Shown piece after piece: positions 33,603 to 46,679 of a DNA stretch of 64,000 nucleotides. The notes under the pieces were generated by a model, which saw only the letters and a list, made by a program, of their open reading frames with translations, ran no database searches and was not told where the DNA came from. Source of the stretch: Stomorhina lunata (taxonomy: Eukaryota; Arthropoda; Insecta; Diptera; Rhiniidae); NCBI GenBank assembly GCA_933228675.1, contig OW121740.1, positions 39,155,425 through 39,219,424 on the forward strand, read 5' to 3'. The position numbers and the translations under genes were made by a program. Position 1 is the stretch's first letter; the number at the start of each line of letters is the position of its first letter.

Positions 33603-35417
33603 TTATTACACTGTGCTGGTTATAACAACTTTTTGTTTAAATGACAAAAGGGTAAAGATAAATCGAGTATACTGAATTCAATGGTGCTCTAGTTTTCGAG
33701 TTATAGAGTTATTTCAAAAAATGGAGGAGGTTGCTTCATAAAAATTCTCATAACTCGAAAACTATTAATTTTCTTGAACTAAGTACAAAAACCGAAATTC
33801 GGCTACAAAATTATCTTTCCGAAACACTAATTACTTTTTAAATCGTTTTGGTAGTTTTGGCAAAAAATGTTTTTGCTTGCAAGAAAAAAAAATTTTTGAA
33901 AATGAAAAATTTTGTGAGGTTTCAAAAGAAAAAAAAAAAAAAAATACTTTTGAAAACAAAAAAAATTATTTGCAAAACTCAGATTAAAAAACTAATTAGT
34001 GTTTCTGAAAGATAATTTTGTTGACGAATTTTGGTTTTTTGACTTAGTTCAAGAAAATAAACAGTTTTCGAGTTAAGCGAATATTTTTTGGGAGACCTCC
34101 TCCATTTTTTGTTGTTGAACTAAGTAAAAAACCGAAATTTGACAATAAAATTATCTCCCAGAAACACTAATTATCTTTTTAAACGTTTTGGTCGTTTTGG
34201 AAATAGATATTTTTGTTTGCAAAAAAAAATTATTTTGAAAAATAAAACAATTTTGTGATTTTTCAGAACAAAAAAAATTATTTTCCAAACTCAGATTAAA
34301 CAAGTAATGATTGTTACTAAAAGGTAAATTTGTTGCCGAATTTCGGTTTTTTATTTATGTCAAGAAAATAAACAATTTTCGAGTTGTGCGAATATTTATT
34401 ACGCAAACTCCTTCATTTTTTTAGCAAAAAATTTTTTTTGGCAAACAAAAAATTATTTCCAAAACTCGAATTAAAAAAATAACTATTGTTTCTAAAAGAT
34501 ACATTTGCTGCCGAATTTCAGTTTTTGAGTTATGCGAATATTTATTGCACTAGCAATAAAATGAAAATTTTTGTGATTTAAAAAAAAAAAAAAATTTTTG
34601 CAAACAAAAAAAATATTTCCGAAACTCAGATTAAAAAAGTAGTGATTGTTTCTAAAAGATAAATTTGTTGCTGAATTTAGGTTTTTTTACTTAGTTCAAG
34701 AAAATAAATATTTTTCGAGTTATGCGAATATTTATTGTGCGACCTCTTTAATTTTTTATTGCGCAAATAAAATTCGCATAACTCGAAAACTGTTTATTTT
34801 CTTAAACTAGGTCAAAAAACCGAAATTCGACAGCAAAATTATCTCTCAGAAATACTAATTAACTTTTTTATAGTTTTGGTCGTTTTTGAAATAAAATTTT
34901 TTGTTTTAAAAAAAAAAAAAAAAATATATATTTTTAAAAAGAAAAATTTTGTATTTAAAAAAAAAACAAAAAAATTATTTCCAAAACTCAGATTAGAAAA
35001 GTAATGATTGTTTCAAAAAGATAATTTTGTTGCCGAATTTCAATTTTTCTACTTAGTTCCAGAAAATGAACAGTTTTCGAGTTATGCAAATATTTTTTGC
35101 GGAACCTCCCAGATATTTTTAACAAATAATTTTTTTAACAAAATTTTTTTGGCAAACAAAAAATTATTTCCTAAAACTCTAAAACTCAGATTAGAAAAGT
35201 AAAGATTGTTTCTGAAAGACAATTTTATTACCGAATTTCGGTTTTTTGATATAGTTCAAAAAAATAAGCAGTTTTCGAGTTATGCCAATATTGATCACGC
35301 AACCTCCTACATATTTTAAAAACGCTATTTCTCGAAAACTAGAGCTAACCCAGAAAAACGGTTAGAGACCACTAGGTCTACCTTTTGTCGGGTTTTTCAA
35401 CTAGCACAGTGTTATTA
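33603..35417. mobile_element. Foldback-like transposon with CACTGTGC ends and TTATTA target repeat
   Basis: The element proper is 33609-35411 (1803 bp). The left end CACTGTGCTGGTTATAACAA and the right end, reverse-complemented, CACTGTGCTAGTTGAAAAAC form imperfect inverted repeats. These continue through GACAAAAGG and a shared CTCTAGTTTTCGAG motif. TTATTA lies immediately outside both ends (33603-33608, 35412-35417). The interior has no coding sequence. It is built from about nine copies of a ~105-bp unit containing TCGAGTTATGCGAATATTT and AAACCGAAATTCGGC in both orientations: forward near 33740, 34117 and 34757; reverse near 33985, 34283, 34455, 34625, 34990 and 35185. Superfamily is uncertain: CACTG ends recall P/Galileo or CACTA elements, but the 6-bp target repeat fits neither cleanly. 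Confidence 0.8.
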
Positions 35418-38400
35418 GTGTTAAACTTAACATTATGATAAATAACAGAAAAAAAGAGCGGCTTTATCTTCCTAAATTCTCTTCCTGAAAGAAGGGATTA
35501 AGAGTTTTGAAAACTTTTAAACCACAAAGAGCAGCAGTCGAAGAAGAAGTTTAAAGTAACGGTTTACTTTTGTTTTATTATCTCATACATAATTTGTTTA
35601 AATTTAAATTTTTTGCTTTTCTTTTGTTAAAACTAAAAACAAAAATCTTTATTGAAAAACAAAAACATGTTAAAATTATTCTAGATCCCAGCAAACAATT
35701 TGGTGAGAGGTTCTTTATTACTTTATTCATATACTAAAAAGAAAAAGGAATAAAAGAAATCTTTAACTAAAATTAAGGTCCAATTCATTTAAATAAATCC
35801 CTCCAATACATTTTAGTAAAATGTACTAAATTAAGAAAACGGCTTAAAATATACAGAGATAACTTCTTAACCCTTAACTGGTATCGTGGGGTCAAAATGG
35901 ACCCCACCAATTGTTCTTTTCAAATTTTTAATAGAAATATTTTACTAAGACCTTTAAAGGTGGCTCTATTTAAGTGAATTGGCCTATAGAAAAAAAAACA
36001 ACAACAACTATCTTAAAACATATTTAAACATAAATTATACAAGGGAATTTATTATATTTATAAAAACTATAATAATAATAATAATAATTATAACAAATTA
36101 ACATAATTTATAAATTTAATATCATTAAACAAAATAATTATCAAAAACTCAACAAAACAAAAAAAAACCCTAAATGTAACAAAAAATTGTTGTAAAAAAA
36201 ATTTGCTAAATTTATTAAGAATTTAAAAAAAATAATTATAATTTTAGAAATTTATCAAAAAAATTAACTTTAAAAACTGCATTTTCATATTTTTTTTAAA
36301 ATTTATTTATTTGAAATTATTCTGTAGAAAATTTTCAAAATTTTTTCTTTTATAAAATTTTGTCTTACTAAAAATTGTTTTTTTTTTTTAATTTTTACAA
36401 TTTTTTTTATTTTTCTTTTTTTTATTATTATAACCATTAAAAATTCGTTGTTTTATCTTAAATATCTCTGTTTCTGGACTAAATGCAGTTTTTTTTTATC
36501 TTTTTTGTATATTTTTTTTATTATTTTGGCTTGAAAAAAAAAAATTGTAAATTTTGTAAAAATTATTGAAAAAAAAAAAATATTTTGGGAAAATATAAAA
36601 AAATTTATTGAATGAAAACAAAAATTAACAAAAAACTTTTTTGGATTTTTTTTTTTTTGAAAACAATATTTTGAGGTTATGGTTTTGGAGAAAATTTCAG
36701 TTTTAGAAGAAACAGGATTCGATTAAAGATTTTGTCTTAAAACGTTTAGAAGTTTTGCCGAATTTTATTTCATGTGGCAGCCGCCCTTATTTCATGTGGC
36801 AGCCGACCAATTTTCGAGCTCGTTTTGATTTTTTTTTAAATATTCAATATTTTTTTAAATATTCAAATGCCGTCGCTTCAGTGGGATTTAATTTATTGTT
36901 TCCATCTGGTTTAAAGCATTTCAATATTTATATTTTAGTGGCCTTCTTTCAGTTAAAAATGTAAAGTGAATAAGCTTTTATTTCTTTCTTTGATATATAA
37001 TACAAAAAGAGCTTTAAACAATGTCAAATGCCAAAGCAGTTTGAAATACAAAAACTTGTATATCGGTCTTAGTACAAAAGTCTTTTAATATCACCCAGAG
37101 CTGTTTTTTATATTACAAAAATAATAATTCTGAAATCTATTGCCTTTGAGCTTTTAATGCATTTGAGCTTTAAAAATACTTCTATTAAAAGTGCTATATT
37201 TTTATAACTACTAGGACGACATATGAACAGTGTAAAAGCTTCTCACAAATGCTTCTATATAAAACATACTCTTCTTTCGCGACAAACATAAGCTTTTAAG
37301 CATTTAATTTTTGCGGAATTTTGAAGATTTCTTTCATAAAAACTTCTTTCAAATTAGCTTTCAATGTCTTAGACTACTTAAGCTCTTTTATAAAAATCAT
37401 AAAGCTTTTGTGAGCATCTAACATAAGCATTTTAAACAGACATTTATTGTCTCAAACTTTAAGCATCACTTGTTCTAAAGTTGTGAAACTTTAAAAGCTT
37501 TGCTAAAAAGTCCACATGGACAAGTGTATAACTAGTTTGAACAAAAAAGTATATAATGTAAAGTATTAGGCTACTTAAGCTCTTTCGTAAAAAAATTAAT
37601 GATTTTTAGCTTCTGAACATCTTAAATTTGATTTTTTAATTTTAAAACTTTTCAGATTTCTTTCAATCGAACAAGCTTTTCTAGTGAAAGGTCTTTCGTA
37701 AAAGCAAAAAGCTTTTTAGCTGCTGCATTTAAGACAAACTCCTCTTTAGCTACAATCATAAAGCTTTTAAACTTCTGAACATCTAAAGTTTTTTAAAATC
37801 TTGAAACATTTCAGATTTTTTTCATAGAAAGTCTATTCAAATGAGCTTTTCATGTTTTGGGGTGCTTAAGCTCTAAATAATCCTCAAATTTTCTTAAGCT
37901 TTTCGAATTCAGCTTTCTAAGGATCTTGTTTTGCTCTTACTGGTGAATTTGTATTGATTATCGAGCTTTCAAAACAGTTTTTACATTCTAAGAACAGAAG
38001 CTCTAAATTAAATTTAATTCAAATGATATTTTGTAGGAAAAGATCTTTAGTAAAAAGCATTAAGTTTTGAGCTACTCGCATAAACAATTAAGAATAACGT
38101 GTCCTCTTTAGTTACAGTCATAAAGCTTTTTAGCCTCTGAACATCTAAAGTTTTTAACATTTTAGATTTCTTTCATAAAAAAGTTCATTCAAACAAGCTT
38201 TTAACGTTAAGCTTAAATAGCCTAAGCTTTGAAAAATCCTTAAACATACTTAAGCTTTTAGAGTTTAGCTTTCTATTATTATTGTTTTGTCTAGATTCTC
38301 GAGCTTTCAAAACAGTTTTTGTTTATAGAAGAAGTTCTTTTTTTTCTCCATATTTTGAACTTTCGGCAAGCTTTTATTTACAAATATTGCTTTGATAACC

Positions 38401-39529
38401 AATTACATTTTTCTCGGTCATTAAAGGAGGACATATTGAAAAAAATTACTTAATTTTTATATGATTTTAAAAGCCGTCGAAAAATTATCTAAAATATTTA
38501 AAAAAAATCGAAAATCGTCTTCAAAAATCCATACAAAGCTTTTTTCTATGTTTTTAAGTAAAATTTCAGAGCTTAAATTAATCCTTTTTTAATATGAGCT
38601 TTAAAATTTGTCTGTTTTTATGAGCTTAAATAGAAATTTTGAAAACTTAAGATGCAAAATGTCAAGGTGATCTATAAAGAAGATGTTAGAAGCTTGAAAA
38701 TTATTTATTTAGTTTTAAATTTAATTAAAAAAAGCTTTTTTCTGGATTTAACTAGTTTTTTTATAAGAAGATTTGGCTTTAATTTTGGATACGTTTATAA
38801 AAGCCGTCGGATATTTTCGTAATCTACAAAATTCAATTGAAGTTCTTATAATAAGCTTTTAAGTAAAATGATCTAACTCTTTAAACTTGAGCTTAAAACT
38901 TATACTATTATGAGTTTTGATAGAAATTTTTAAAACTTTAAGTAATATCAAAAGTATCTGGAAAAAGATCAAAAATATCTAGAAAGAAGCCTTTTCTGTA
39001 CTTTTTTATAAGAAAATTTGGCTTTAATTGTCCTGGTTTCGGTTTTTGCAACAGTAAAATTTAAAGCTTTTAACTTCAATTTGATAATTTTTCTAGAAAG
39101 TTTCAAATATTTGGATAATATCCAGAATATCTAAAAAGAAGATGCTTAAAGCTGAAAATTTGTTTAGTTTCAAGTTAAATAAAAAAAGCTTTTTCTGGAA
39201 TTAACTAGTTTTTTTTAAGAAATTTTCACCTAAAATTGTCCTTGTTTTGGAAAAGTTAAACTTAAAGCTTTTGACTTAAATTTGAGAAAATACATAGATT
39301 TTTTTAAGTTTCGATTAGTTTGAACGATTTTGTTTAATTTAAAGAATTTTCAGTAACTTAGAAGCTTAAAATTAGACTTTTTGTAAACGAAAGATTTGAA
39401 TCAAATTTTCATTTGAGCTATTTCTTTAATTTTTATATACAATTCAAGTATTTTGTATACCCATATAACAGACTAGGTTTATGATGATGTTTGCAAAACA
39501 TAGATTTGTCTGGCGCCCTCTTTTAAGTA
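35418..39529. other. Long noncoding AT-rich stretch with many AAGCTT motifs
   Basis: No protein-coding sequence recognised. 35990-36640 is nearly pure A/T. From about 36960 to 39480 the hexamer AAGCTT (usually as AAGCTTTT or AAAAGCTT) recurs every few tens of bases, with recurring phrases such as GAGCTTTCAAAACAGTTTTT (about 37961 and 38303) and TTTCAGATTTCTTTCA. This looks like an old, diverged repeat field. It could be a long 3' UTR extension of the upstream gene or intergenic DNA. Confidence 0.5.
35775..35985. mobile_element. Candidate MITE, ~210 bp
   Basis: AAGGTCCAATTCATTTAAAT at the left and, in reverse complement, TATAGGCCAATTCACTTAAA at the right form imperfect terminal inverted repeats. 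The shared core AATTCAYTTAAATA resembles the GATTCACTTAAAT of the clearer MITE at 41567-41771. An internal palindrome-like GGGGTCAAAATGGACCCC lies near 35889. Confidence 0.5.
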
Positions 39530-40145
39530 AACGGAAGGTCTATTGTAGAAGAGCATTTGGTATTAAAGGTTTTCTATGGAAGAGCTTTTTGTACTAAGGG
39601 TCTTCTATTGAAGAGATTTTGTTATAAAAGGTTTTCTAAAAAAGAGCTTTTGGTACTAAGGGTCTTCTATAAAAGAGATTTTGGTACCAAAGGCCTTCTA
39701 TAGAAAAGCTTTTGGTACTAAAGGTCTTCTATAAAAGAGTTTTTGGTACTAAAGGTCTTCTATAGGAGAGCTTTCAGTCCTAAGGTCTTCTATAGAAGAG
39801 CTTTTGATACTAAAGGTCTTCTATTGAAGAGCTTTTGGTTAAAGACTTTCTAAAGAAGAGCTTTTAGTACTAAAGGTCTTCTATGGAATAGCTTTTGGTA
39901 CTAAGTTTCTTCTATAGAAGAACTTCTATAAAAGAGCTTTTGGTAAAAATTGTGTTCTATAGAAGAGCTTTTGGTACTAAAGGTCATCTATGGAAGAGCT
40001 TCTGGTACTAAAGATCTTCTATAGAAGAGCTTTTGGTACTAAAGATCTTCTATAGAAGAGCTTTTGGTACTAAAGATCTTCTATAGAAGAGCTTTTGGTA
40101 CTAAAGGCTTTCTAAAGAAGAGCTTTTAGTACTAAAGGCAAATGT
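39530..40145 (+). repeat. 31-bp tandem repeat (AAGAGCTTTTGGTACTAAAG type)
   Basis: About 20 units built on GAAGAGCTTTTGGTACTAAA plus GGTCTTCTATA. The left half is diverged; the most regular units are at 40010-40130. Each unit holds the partial dyad CTTCTATAGAAG. Unrelated in sequence to the 31-bp satellite at 14.3-17.9 kb despite equal length. Confidence 0.9.
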
Positions 40146-41564
40146 AATTCTTAGGCAAGGATTAATTTGTATGAGTGCGAGAGCTAGTAATGTGCTGTTT
40201 TTAGTGTGTGTGAGTCAAAGCTGTCTTTAAAACAGTGAAGGGCTTTAACATATATGTGACTCTCAAAATAGAAAGGGACCTAAGGCTTTTGTTCAGGAGA
40301 GCCATTTGAAAGATTTAAATACGTACATATTTGGTGTACCATCACTGAGCGTGTTAGTATTGGTCTCATTTGAAAGCGTCACATCTCATGACGTCAGAAA
40401 CGTGTTGGTCAACCTTGAAAACGCGTGTAGTTCGTCCCTACTTCTTGTTTTATGTAGTAGGTCCCTTTCTCTATGCGCTGTCACATATGCAAAGAAAATT
40501 TTTAAACTCCGAAAGGTGTTCTCGTTCTCAAGTGTTTTTCAAAGCGAATGTTTGAGTTGGGAAGAGTTTTTAAAAAATCTGAAGCGTAAAAGTATCTTTA
40601 AGCTTTACAATTGTCGTTTATGTTTGCGGGAAGAATTTATTAGCTAATAACCTGTTATAGCAAATGAATTGTTTGGAAAAAGTTTTCTTGTTTAATATAA
40701 ATTTTTGTCATTCCCCTGCCATGCAAATAATGGCCAACCTTGACTTAAGGAATCAAAAAGTGAAAATGACTGCAAAAAATTCTTATTTTGTTACATTTCT
40801 TGGAAAAATTTAATGAAATGGTAATTCTTACTAAAACTTAAATAACACTTAACTTGAACTTGATTTTCAGGAAAATTTTTTCAATATTTTTCCAGAATAT
40901 TTCTTTTTTGTAAGTAAATCTCTAAACAAATTGTTTAAATTAGCTGGGATTTTTATTAAAAATATTATGTTATGCTAAAAAAATTTGTTAATTTTTAGTT
41001 TTGTAATCAAATGAATTGTTATTTATAAAATTTTCTTAAGTTTAAATCAAAATTTCGAATGAATTTTTTTTAAATATTTTTCTACAAAAAATTTAGAAAA
41101 CCAATTTAATCACCAGAAAAAAAGCCATTGAAGACAAAAATTTAAAAATTATAAAAAAAGCTTATAAACAAAATTATTAAGACTAAATTAAACAAGGCAA
41201 ACAAAAAAAAAAACAGAAATTAAATTTTATAAAAATTAACAATAAAAAAAATGCTAAAAATGGTATAAAAAGAAAATAAGTATTTGTAAAAAATATTTAA
41301 TTATATTAACAGAAAAAGAAAAAAATATAAAGAAATAAAGAAATAATTGCTAATAAATTATGACAACAGGAAAATATGAGTAATTAAGCAAAAAAGTAAA
41401 TTATTAGACAAACAATTATGGAAAAATTATGAAAAAAAAAAAATTATAAAAAAATATAACAGCATATTTATGCATGCAACAACAACAACCACAACAACCA
41501 CAAAATAGTCGAAAAAAAAATTATGAAAATAAAAATTATATTAAATAATTTTAATATAAGTAAA
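40146..41564. other. Noncoding stretch with a GC-richer island at ~40300-40620
   Basis: 40300-40620 is clearly less AT-rich than its neighbours and holds a 113-codon open frame that begins at TTG, not ATG. Its translation is not recognisable, and the complementary strand does not help. It may be a decayed mobile element or exon; I cannot support a gene. The rest is A-rich, with CAACAACAACAACCACAACA near 41477. Confidence 0.4.
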
Positions 41565-41773
41565 TACAGTCCGATTCACTTAAATCTACCCAAACAAAAA
41601 TATTTCAAGACTGTTTTTTAAGGCATTATTCATTATTGCCAAAAAATTATTACTAATTCGTTTTTAAAATATGGAGTCATATCCAAATGAAAAATTTGTT
41701 TCCAACCGATTTCTTAATATATAGACTTTACTAAAGATTTTTGTTTGAGTATTTTCAAGTGAATCGAACTGTA
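41565..41773. mobile_element. Tc1/mariner-type MITE, 205 bp
   Basis: The element is 41567-41771. It starts CAGTCCGATTCACTTAAAT and ends, reverse-complemented, CAGTTCGATTCACTTGAAA; the similarity continues through CAAACAAAAAT for about 35 bp. The dinucleotide TA flanks both ends (41565-41566 and 41772-41773), the Tc1/mariner target duplication. CAGT termini are typical of Tc1-type elements. There is no coding capacity. Confidence 0.88.
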
Positions 41774-42819
41774 TTATGGATAAAAACGTATGGTAGTGAT
41801 ATTTGTTATAAAATAATTCATTTTTAGTAATTAATTTAAATTTAAACAAAAAAAAAACCAACAACAAATAAGTATAAACAAAAAAAAAACTATATATTAT
41901 TAATAATTACAATAAAAAATACATAATAAAAAAATATTATAATAATATTTAAACAAAAACCAAACTCAAATTTCTTCGTACTCTCCCCTTTCCTTTCATA
42001 GAAATTCTTCACAAATATCAAAAGAAAATTAACAAATTTTTCATAACCAAAACCTTTACCAAATTTCTCTAAATTTCAAAATTTGTTTACTAAACCTCAT
42101 TTTTTTCAAATTTCCTAATTTATTTTAACTCTAAAATATACCTTTTTTCCATTTCCCAAATCTTCCTCCCAACCCTGCATTTCTACTGCTCCTCATTCTA
42201 ACCCTAAAAATCTTTCCTTTAACCCCTTCCCCCTACAAAAGAAAAAAAAAAAACAAAAGTATTGTATAGTAAATATATATTATATATAATTATTATTATA
42301 ATTAAATAAATAACAATAAAACTACAAATGTTTGGCATATATCTCAAAAAATAGCTCTAATGCATAACTACAACAAAAAAAGATTGATAAAACAAAAATG
42401 AATGAAATGAAAAAATTCAGAAAAAATAATATTAAACCTAAAAAAAAAAATGAAAAGAAAACTGAATAAAATAAAATGAAAATCATGTTAAAACGCCATA
42501 AATTTCGATTTATGTGCAACAAAAAATGTTACCAAAAATTAAAACAAAAACTGTCTTATTATTTCACTTAAAAAGGGTTAAGTTATGTAAACGGAGATTC
42601 ACTACTCCCAGGCTTGGGTCTTTATTGTGAATGGAAAATGCAGAGGGTTTGTATTGAAAGTAATAAAAAGCCGTCGGCACTTTGAGATTAAATGCCGTCG
42701 GTAAAGACTAGCAATAGATATTAAAAATTGATCTCCAATAAAATTAGATCTCCAATAAAATTAATATAAAACTTGAAAAGAACAAACACAATCTTTGAAT
42801 AAAGACAAGGAGCAAAAAT
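41774..42819. other. Noncoding AT-rich DNA
   Basis: No gene recognised. It includes a pyrimidine-rich stretch at 41985-42235. Near 42669 and 42690 it has two closely spaced GCCGTCGG motifs, which also appear singly near 38473 and 38813 (as AAAGCCGTCG). Confidence 0.5.
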
Positions 42820-45800
42820 AGGGCTGAACTAGAAGTGAACCTAGAACTTAACCTAGAACTGAAGCTAGAACTGAACCTAGAACTGAACCTAGAACTAAAA
42901 CTACAACTGAACTTAGAACTGAACCTAGAACCGCACCTAGAACTGAACCTGGTACTGAAACCAGAACTGAACCTAGAACTGAACTAAAACTGAACTAGAA
43001 CTGAACTTGAACTGAACTAGACCTGAACTAGAACTGAACCTAGAACTGAAACTAGAACTGAACCTGGACATGAACGTAGAACTGAACCTAGAACTAAACC
43101 TAAAACTGAAACTAGAAATGAACCTTGAACTAAAACTAGAACTGAACTAGAACTGAACTAGAACTGAACTAGAACTGAACTAGAACTGAACTAGAACTGA
43201 ACTAGAACTGAACTAGAACTGAACTAGAACTGAACTAGAACTGAACTAGAACTGAACTAGAACTGAACTAGAACTGAACTAGAACTGAACTAGAACTGAA
43301 CTAGAACTGAACTAGAACTGAACTAGAACTGAACTAGAACTGAACTAGAACTGAACTAGAACTGAACTAGAACTGAACTAGAACTGAACTAGAACTGAAC
43401 TAGAACTGAACTAGAACTGAACTAGAACTGAACTAGAACTGAACTAGAACTGAACTAGAACTGAACTAGAACTGAACTAGAACTGAACTAGAACTGAACT
43501 AGAACTGAACTAGAACTGAACTAGAACTGAACTAGAACTGAACTAGAACTGAACTAGAACTGAACTAGAACTGAACTAGAACTGAACTAGAACTGAACTA
43601 GAACTGAACTAGAACTGAACTAGAACTGAACTAGAACTGAACTAGAACTGAACTAGAACTGAACTAGAACTGAACTAGAACTGAACTAGAACTGAACTAG
43701 AACTGAACTAGAACTGAACTAGAACTGAACTAGAACTGAACTAGAACTGAACTAGAACTGAACTAGAACTGAACTAGAACTGAACTAGAACTGAACTAGA
43801 ACTGAACTAGAACTGAACTAGAACTGAACTAGAACTGAACTAGAACTGAACTAGAACTGAACTAGAACTGAACTAGAACTGAACTAGAACTGAACTAGAA
43901 CTGAACTAGAACTGAACTAGAACTGAACTAGAACTGAACTAGAACTGAACTAGAACTGAACTAGAACTGAACTAGAACTGAACTAGAACTAGAACTGAAC
44001 TAGAACTGAACTAGAACTGAACTAGAACTGAACTAGAACTGAACTAGAACTGAACTAGAACTGAACTAGAACTGAACTAGAACTGAACTAGAACTGAACT
44101 AGAACTGAACTAGAACTGAACTAGAACTGAACTAGAACTGAACTAGAACTGAACTAGAACTGAACTAGAACTGAACTAGAACTGAACTAGAACTGAACTA
44201 GAACTGAACTAGAACTGAACTAGAACTGAACTAGAACTGAACTAGAACTGAACTAGAACTGAACTAGAACTGAACTAGAACTGAACTAGAACTGAACTAG
44301 AACTGAACTAGAACTGAACTAGAACTGAACTAGAACTGAACTAGAACTGAACTAGAACTGAACTAGAACTGAACTAGAACTGAACTAGAACTGAACTAGA
44401 ACTGAACTAGAACTGAACTAGAACTGAACTAGAACTGAACTAGAACTGAACTAGAACTGAACTAGAACTGAACTAGAACTGAACTAGAACTGAACTAGAA
44501 CTGAACTAGAACTGAACTAGAACTGAACTAGAACTGAACTAGAACTGAACTAGAACTGAACTAGAACTGAACTAGAACTGAACTAGAACTGAACTAGAAC
44601 TGAACTAGAACTGAACTAGAACTGAACTAGAACTGAACTAGAACTGAACTAGAACTGAACTAGAACTGAACTAGAACTGAACTAGAACTGAACTAGAACT
44701 GAACTAGAACTGAACTAGAACTGAACTAGAACTGAACTAGAACTGAACTAGAACTGAACTAGAACTGAACTAGAACTGAACTAGAACTGAACTAGAACTG
44801 AACTAGAACTGAACTAGAACTGAACTAGAACTGAACTAGAACTGAACTAGAACTGAACTAGAACTGAACTAGAACTGAACTAGAACTGAACTAGAACTGA
44901 ACTAGAACTGAACTAGAACTGAACTAGAACTGAACTAGAACTGAACTAGAACTGAACTAGAACTGAACTAGAACTGAACTAGAACTGAACTAGAACTGAA
45001 CTAGAACTGAACTAGAACTGAACTAGAACTGAACTAGAACTGAACTAGAACTGAACTAGAACTGAACTAGAACTGAACTAGAACTGAACTAGAACTGAAC
45101 TAGAACTGAACTAGAACTGAACTAGAACTGAACTAGAACTGAACTAGAACTGAACTAGAACTGAACTAGAACTGAACTAGAACTGAACTAGAACTGAACT
45201 AGAACTGAACTAGAACTGAACTAGAACTGAACTAGAACTGAACTAGAACTGAACTAGAACTGAACTAGAACTGAACTAGAACTGAACTAGAACTGAACTA
45301 GAACTGAACTAGAACTGAACTAGAACTGAACTAGAACTGAACTAGAACTGAACTAGAACTGAACTAGAACTGAACTAGAACTGAACTAGAACTGAACTAG
45401 AACTGAACTAGAACTGAACTAGAACTGAACTAGAACTGAACTAGAACTGAACTAGAACTGAACTAGAACTGAACTAGAACTGAACTAGAACTGAACTAGA
45501 ACTGAACTAGAACTGAACTAGAACTGAACTAGAACTGAACTAGAACTGAACTAGAACTGAACTAGAACTGAACTAGAACTGAACTAGAACTGAACTAGAA
45601 CTGAACTAGAACTGAACTAGAACTGAACTAGAACTGAACTAGAACTGAACTAGAACTGAACTAGAACTGAACTAGAACTGAACTAGAACTGAACTAGAAC
45701 TGAACTAGAACTGAACTAGAACTGAACTAGAACTGAACTAGAACTGAACTAGAACTGAACTAGAACTGAACTAGAACTGAACTAGAACTGAACTAGAACT

Positions 45801-46665
45801 GAACTAGAACTGAACTAGAACTGAACTAGAACTGAACTAGAACTGAACTAGAACTGAACTAGAACTGAACTAGAACTGAACTAGAACTGAACTAGAACTG
45901 AACTAGAACTGAACTAGAACTGAACTAGAACTGAACTAGAACTGAACTAGAACTGAACTAGAACTGAACTAGAACTGAACTAGAACTGAACTAGAACTGA
46001 ACTAGAACTGAACTAGAACTGAACTAGAACTGAACTAGAACTGAACTAGAACTGAACTAGAACTGAACTAGAACTGAACTAGAACTGAACTAGAACTGAA
46101 CTAGAACTGAACTAGAACTGAACTAGAACTGAACTAGAACTGAACTAGAACTGAACTAGAACTGAACTAGAACTGAACTAGAACTGAACTAGAACTGAAC
46201 TAGAACTGAACTAGAACTGAACTAGAACTGAACTAGAACTGAACTAGAACTGAACTAGAACTGAACTAGAACTGAACTAGAACTGAACTAGAACTGAACT
46301 AGAACTGAACTAGAACTGAACTAGAACTGAACTAGAACTGAACTAGAACTGAACTAGAACTGAACTAGAACTGAACTAGAACTGAACTAGAACTGAACTA
46401 GAACTGAACTAGAACTGAACTAGAACTGAACTAGAACTGAACTAGAACTGAACTAGAACTGAACTAGAACTGAACTAGAACTGAACTAGAACTGAACTAG
46501 AACTGAACTAGAACTGAACTAGAACTGAACTAGAACTGAACTAGAACTGAACTAGAACTGAACTAGAACTGAACTAGAACTGAACTAGAACTGATCTAGA
46601 ACTGAACTAGAACTGAACTAGAACTGAACTAGAACTGAACTAGAACTGATCTAGAATTGAAGTAA
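42820..46665 (+). repeat. 11-bp satellite (GAACTGAACTA), ~3.8 kb
   Basis: The left 300 bp (42820-43130) is a diverged mix, largely of a 12-bp form (GAACTGAACCTA). From about 43135 to 46590 it is a nearly perfect 11-bp array of roughly 310 units. A single 6-bp unit (GAACTA) interrupts near 43985, showing that the monomer is GAACT plus GAACTA. The right edge shows GATCTAGAACT variants (about 46594 and 46648) and then decays. Confidence 0.98.
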
Positions 46666-46679
46666 AACTAAACTAAAAG

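Noticed and set aside
35867..35920. piggyBac-like end (TTAACCCTTAACTGG then GGGGTCAAAATGGACCCC)
   Set aside because: Only one end is seen; it lies inside the candidate 210-bp MITE and no second TTAA-flanked end was found.
40306..40647. 113-codon frame in a GC-richer island
   Set aside because: It starts at TTG, resembles nothing I recognise, has no clear splice or start context, and could be a decayed element. Listed only as an island.
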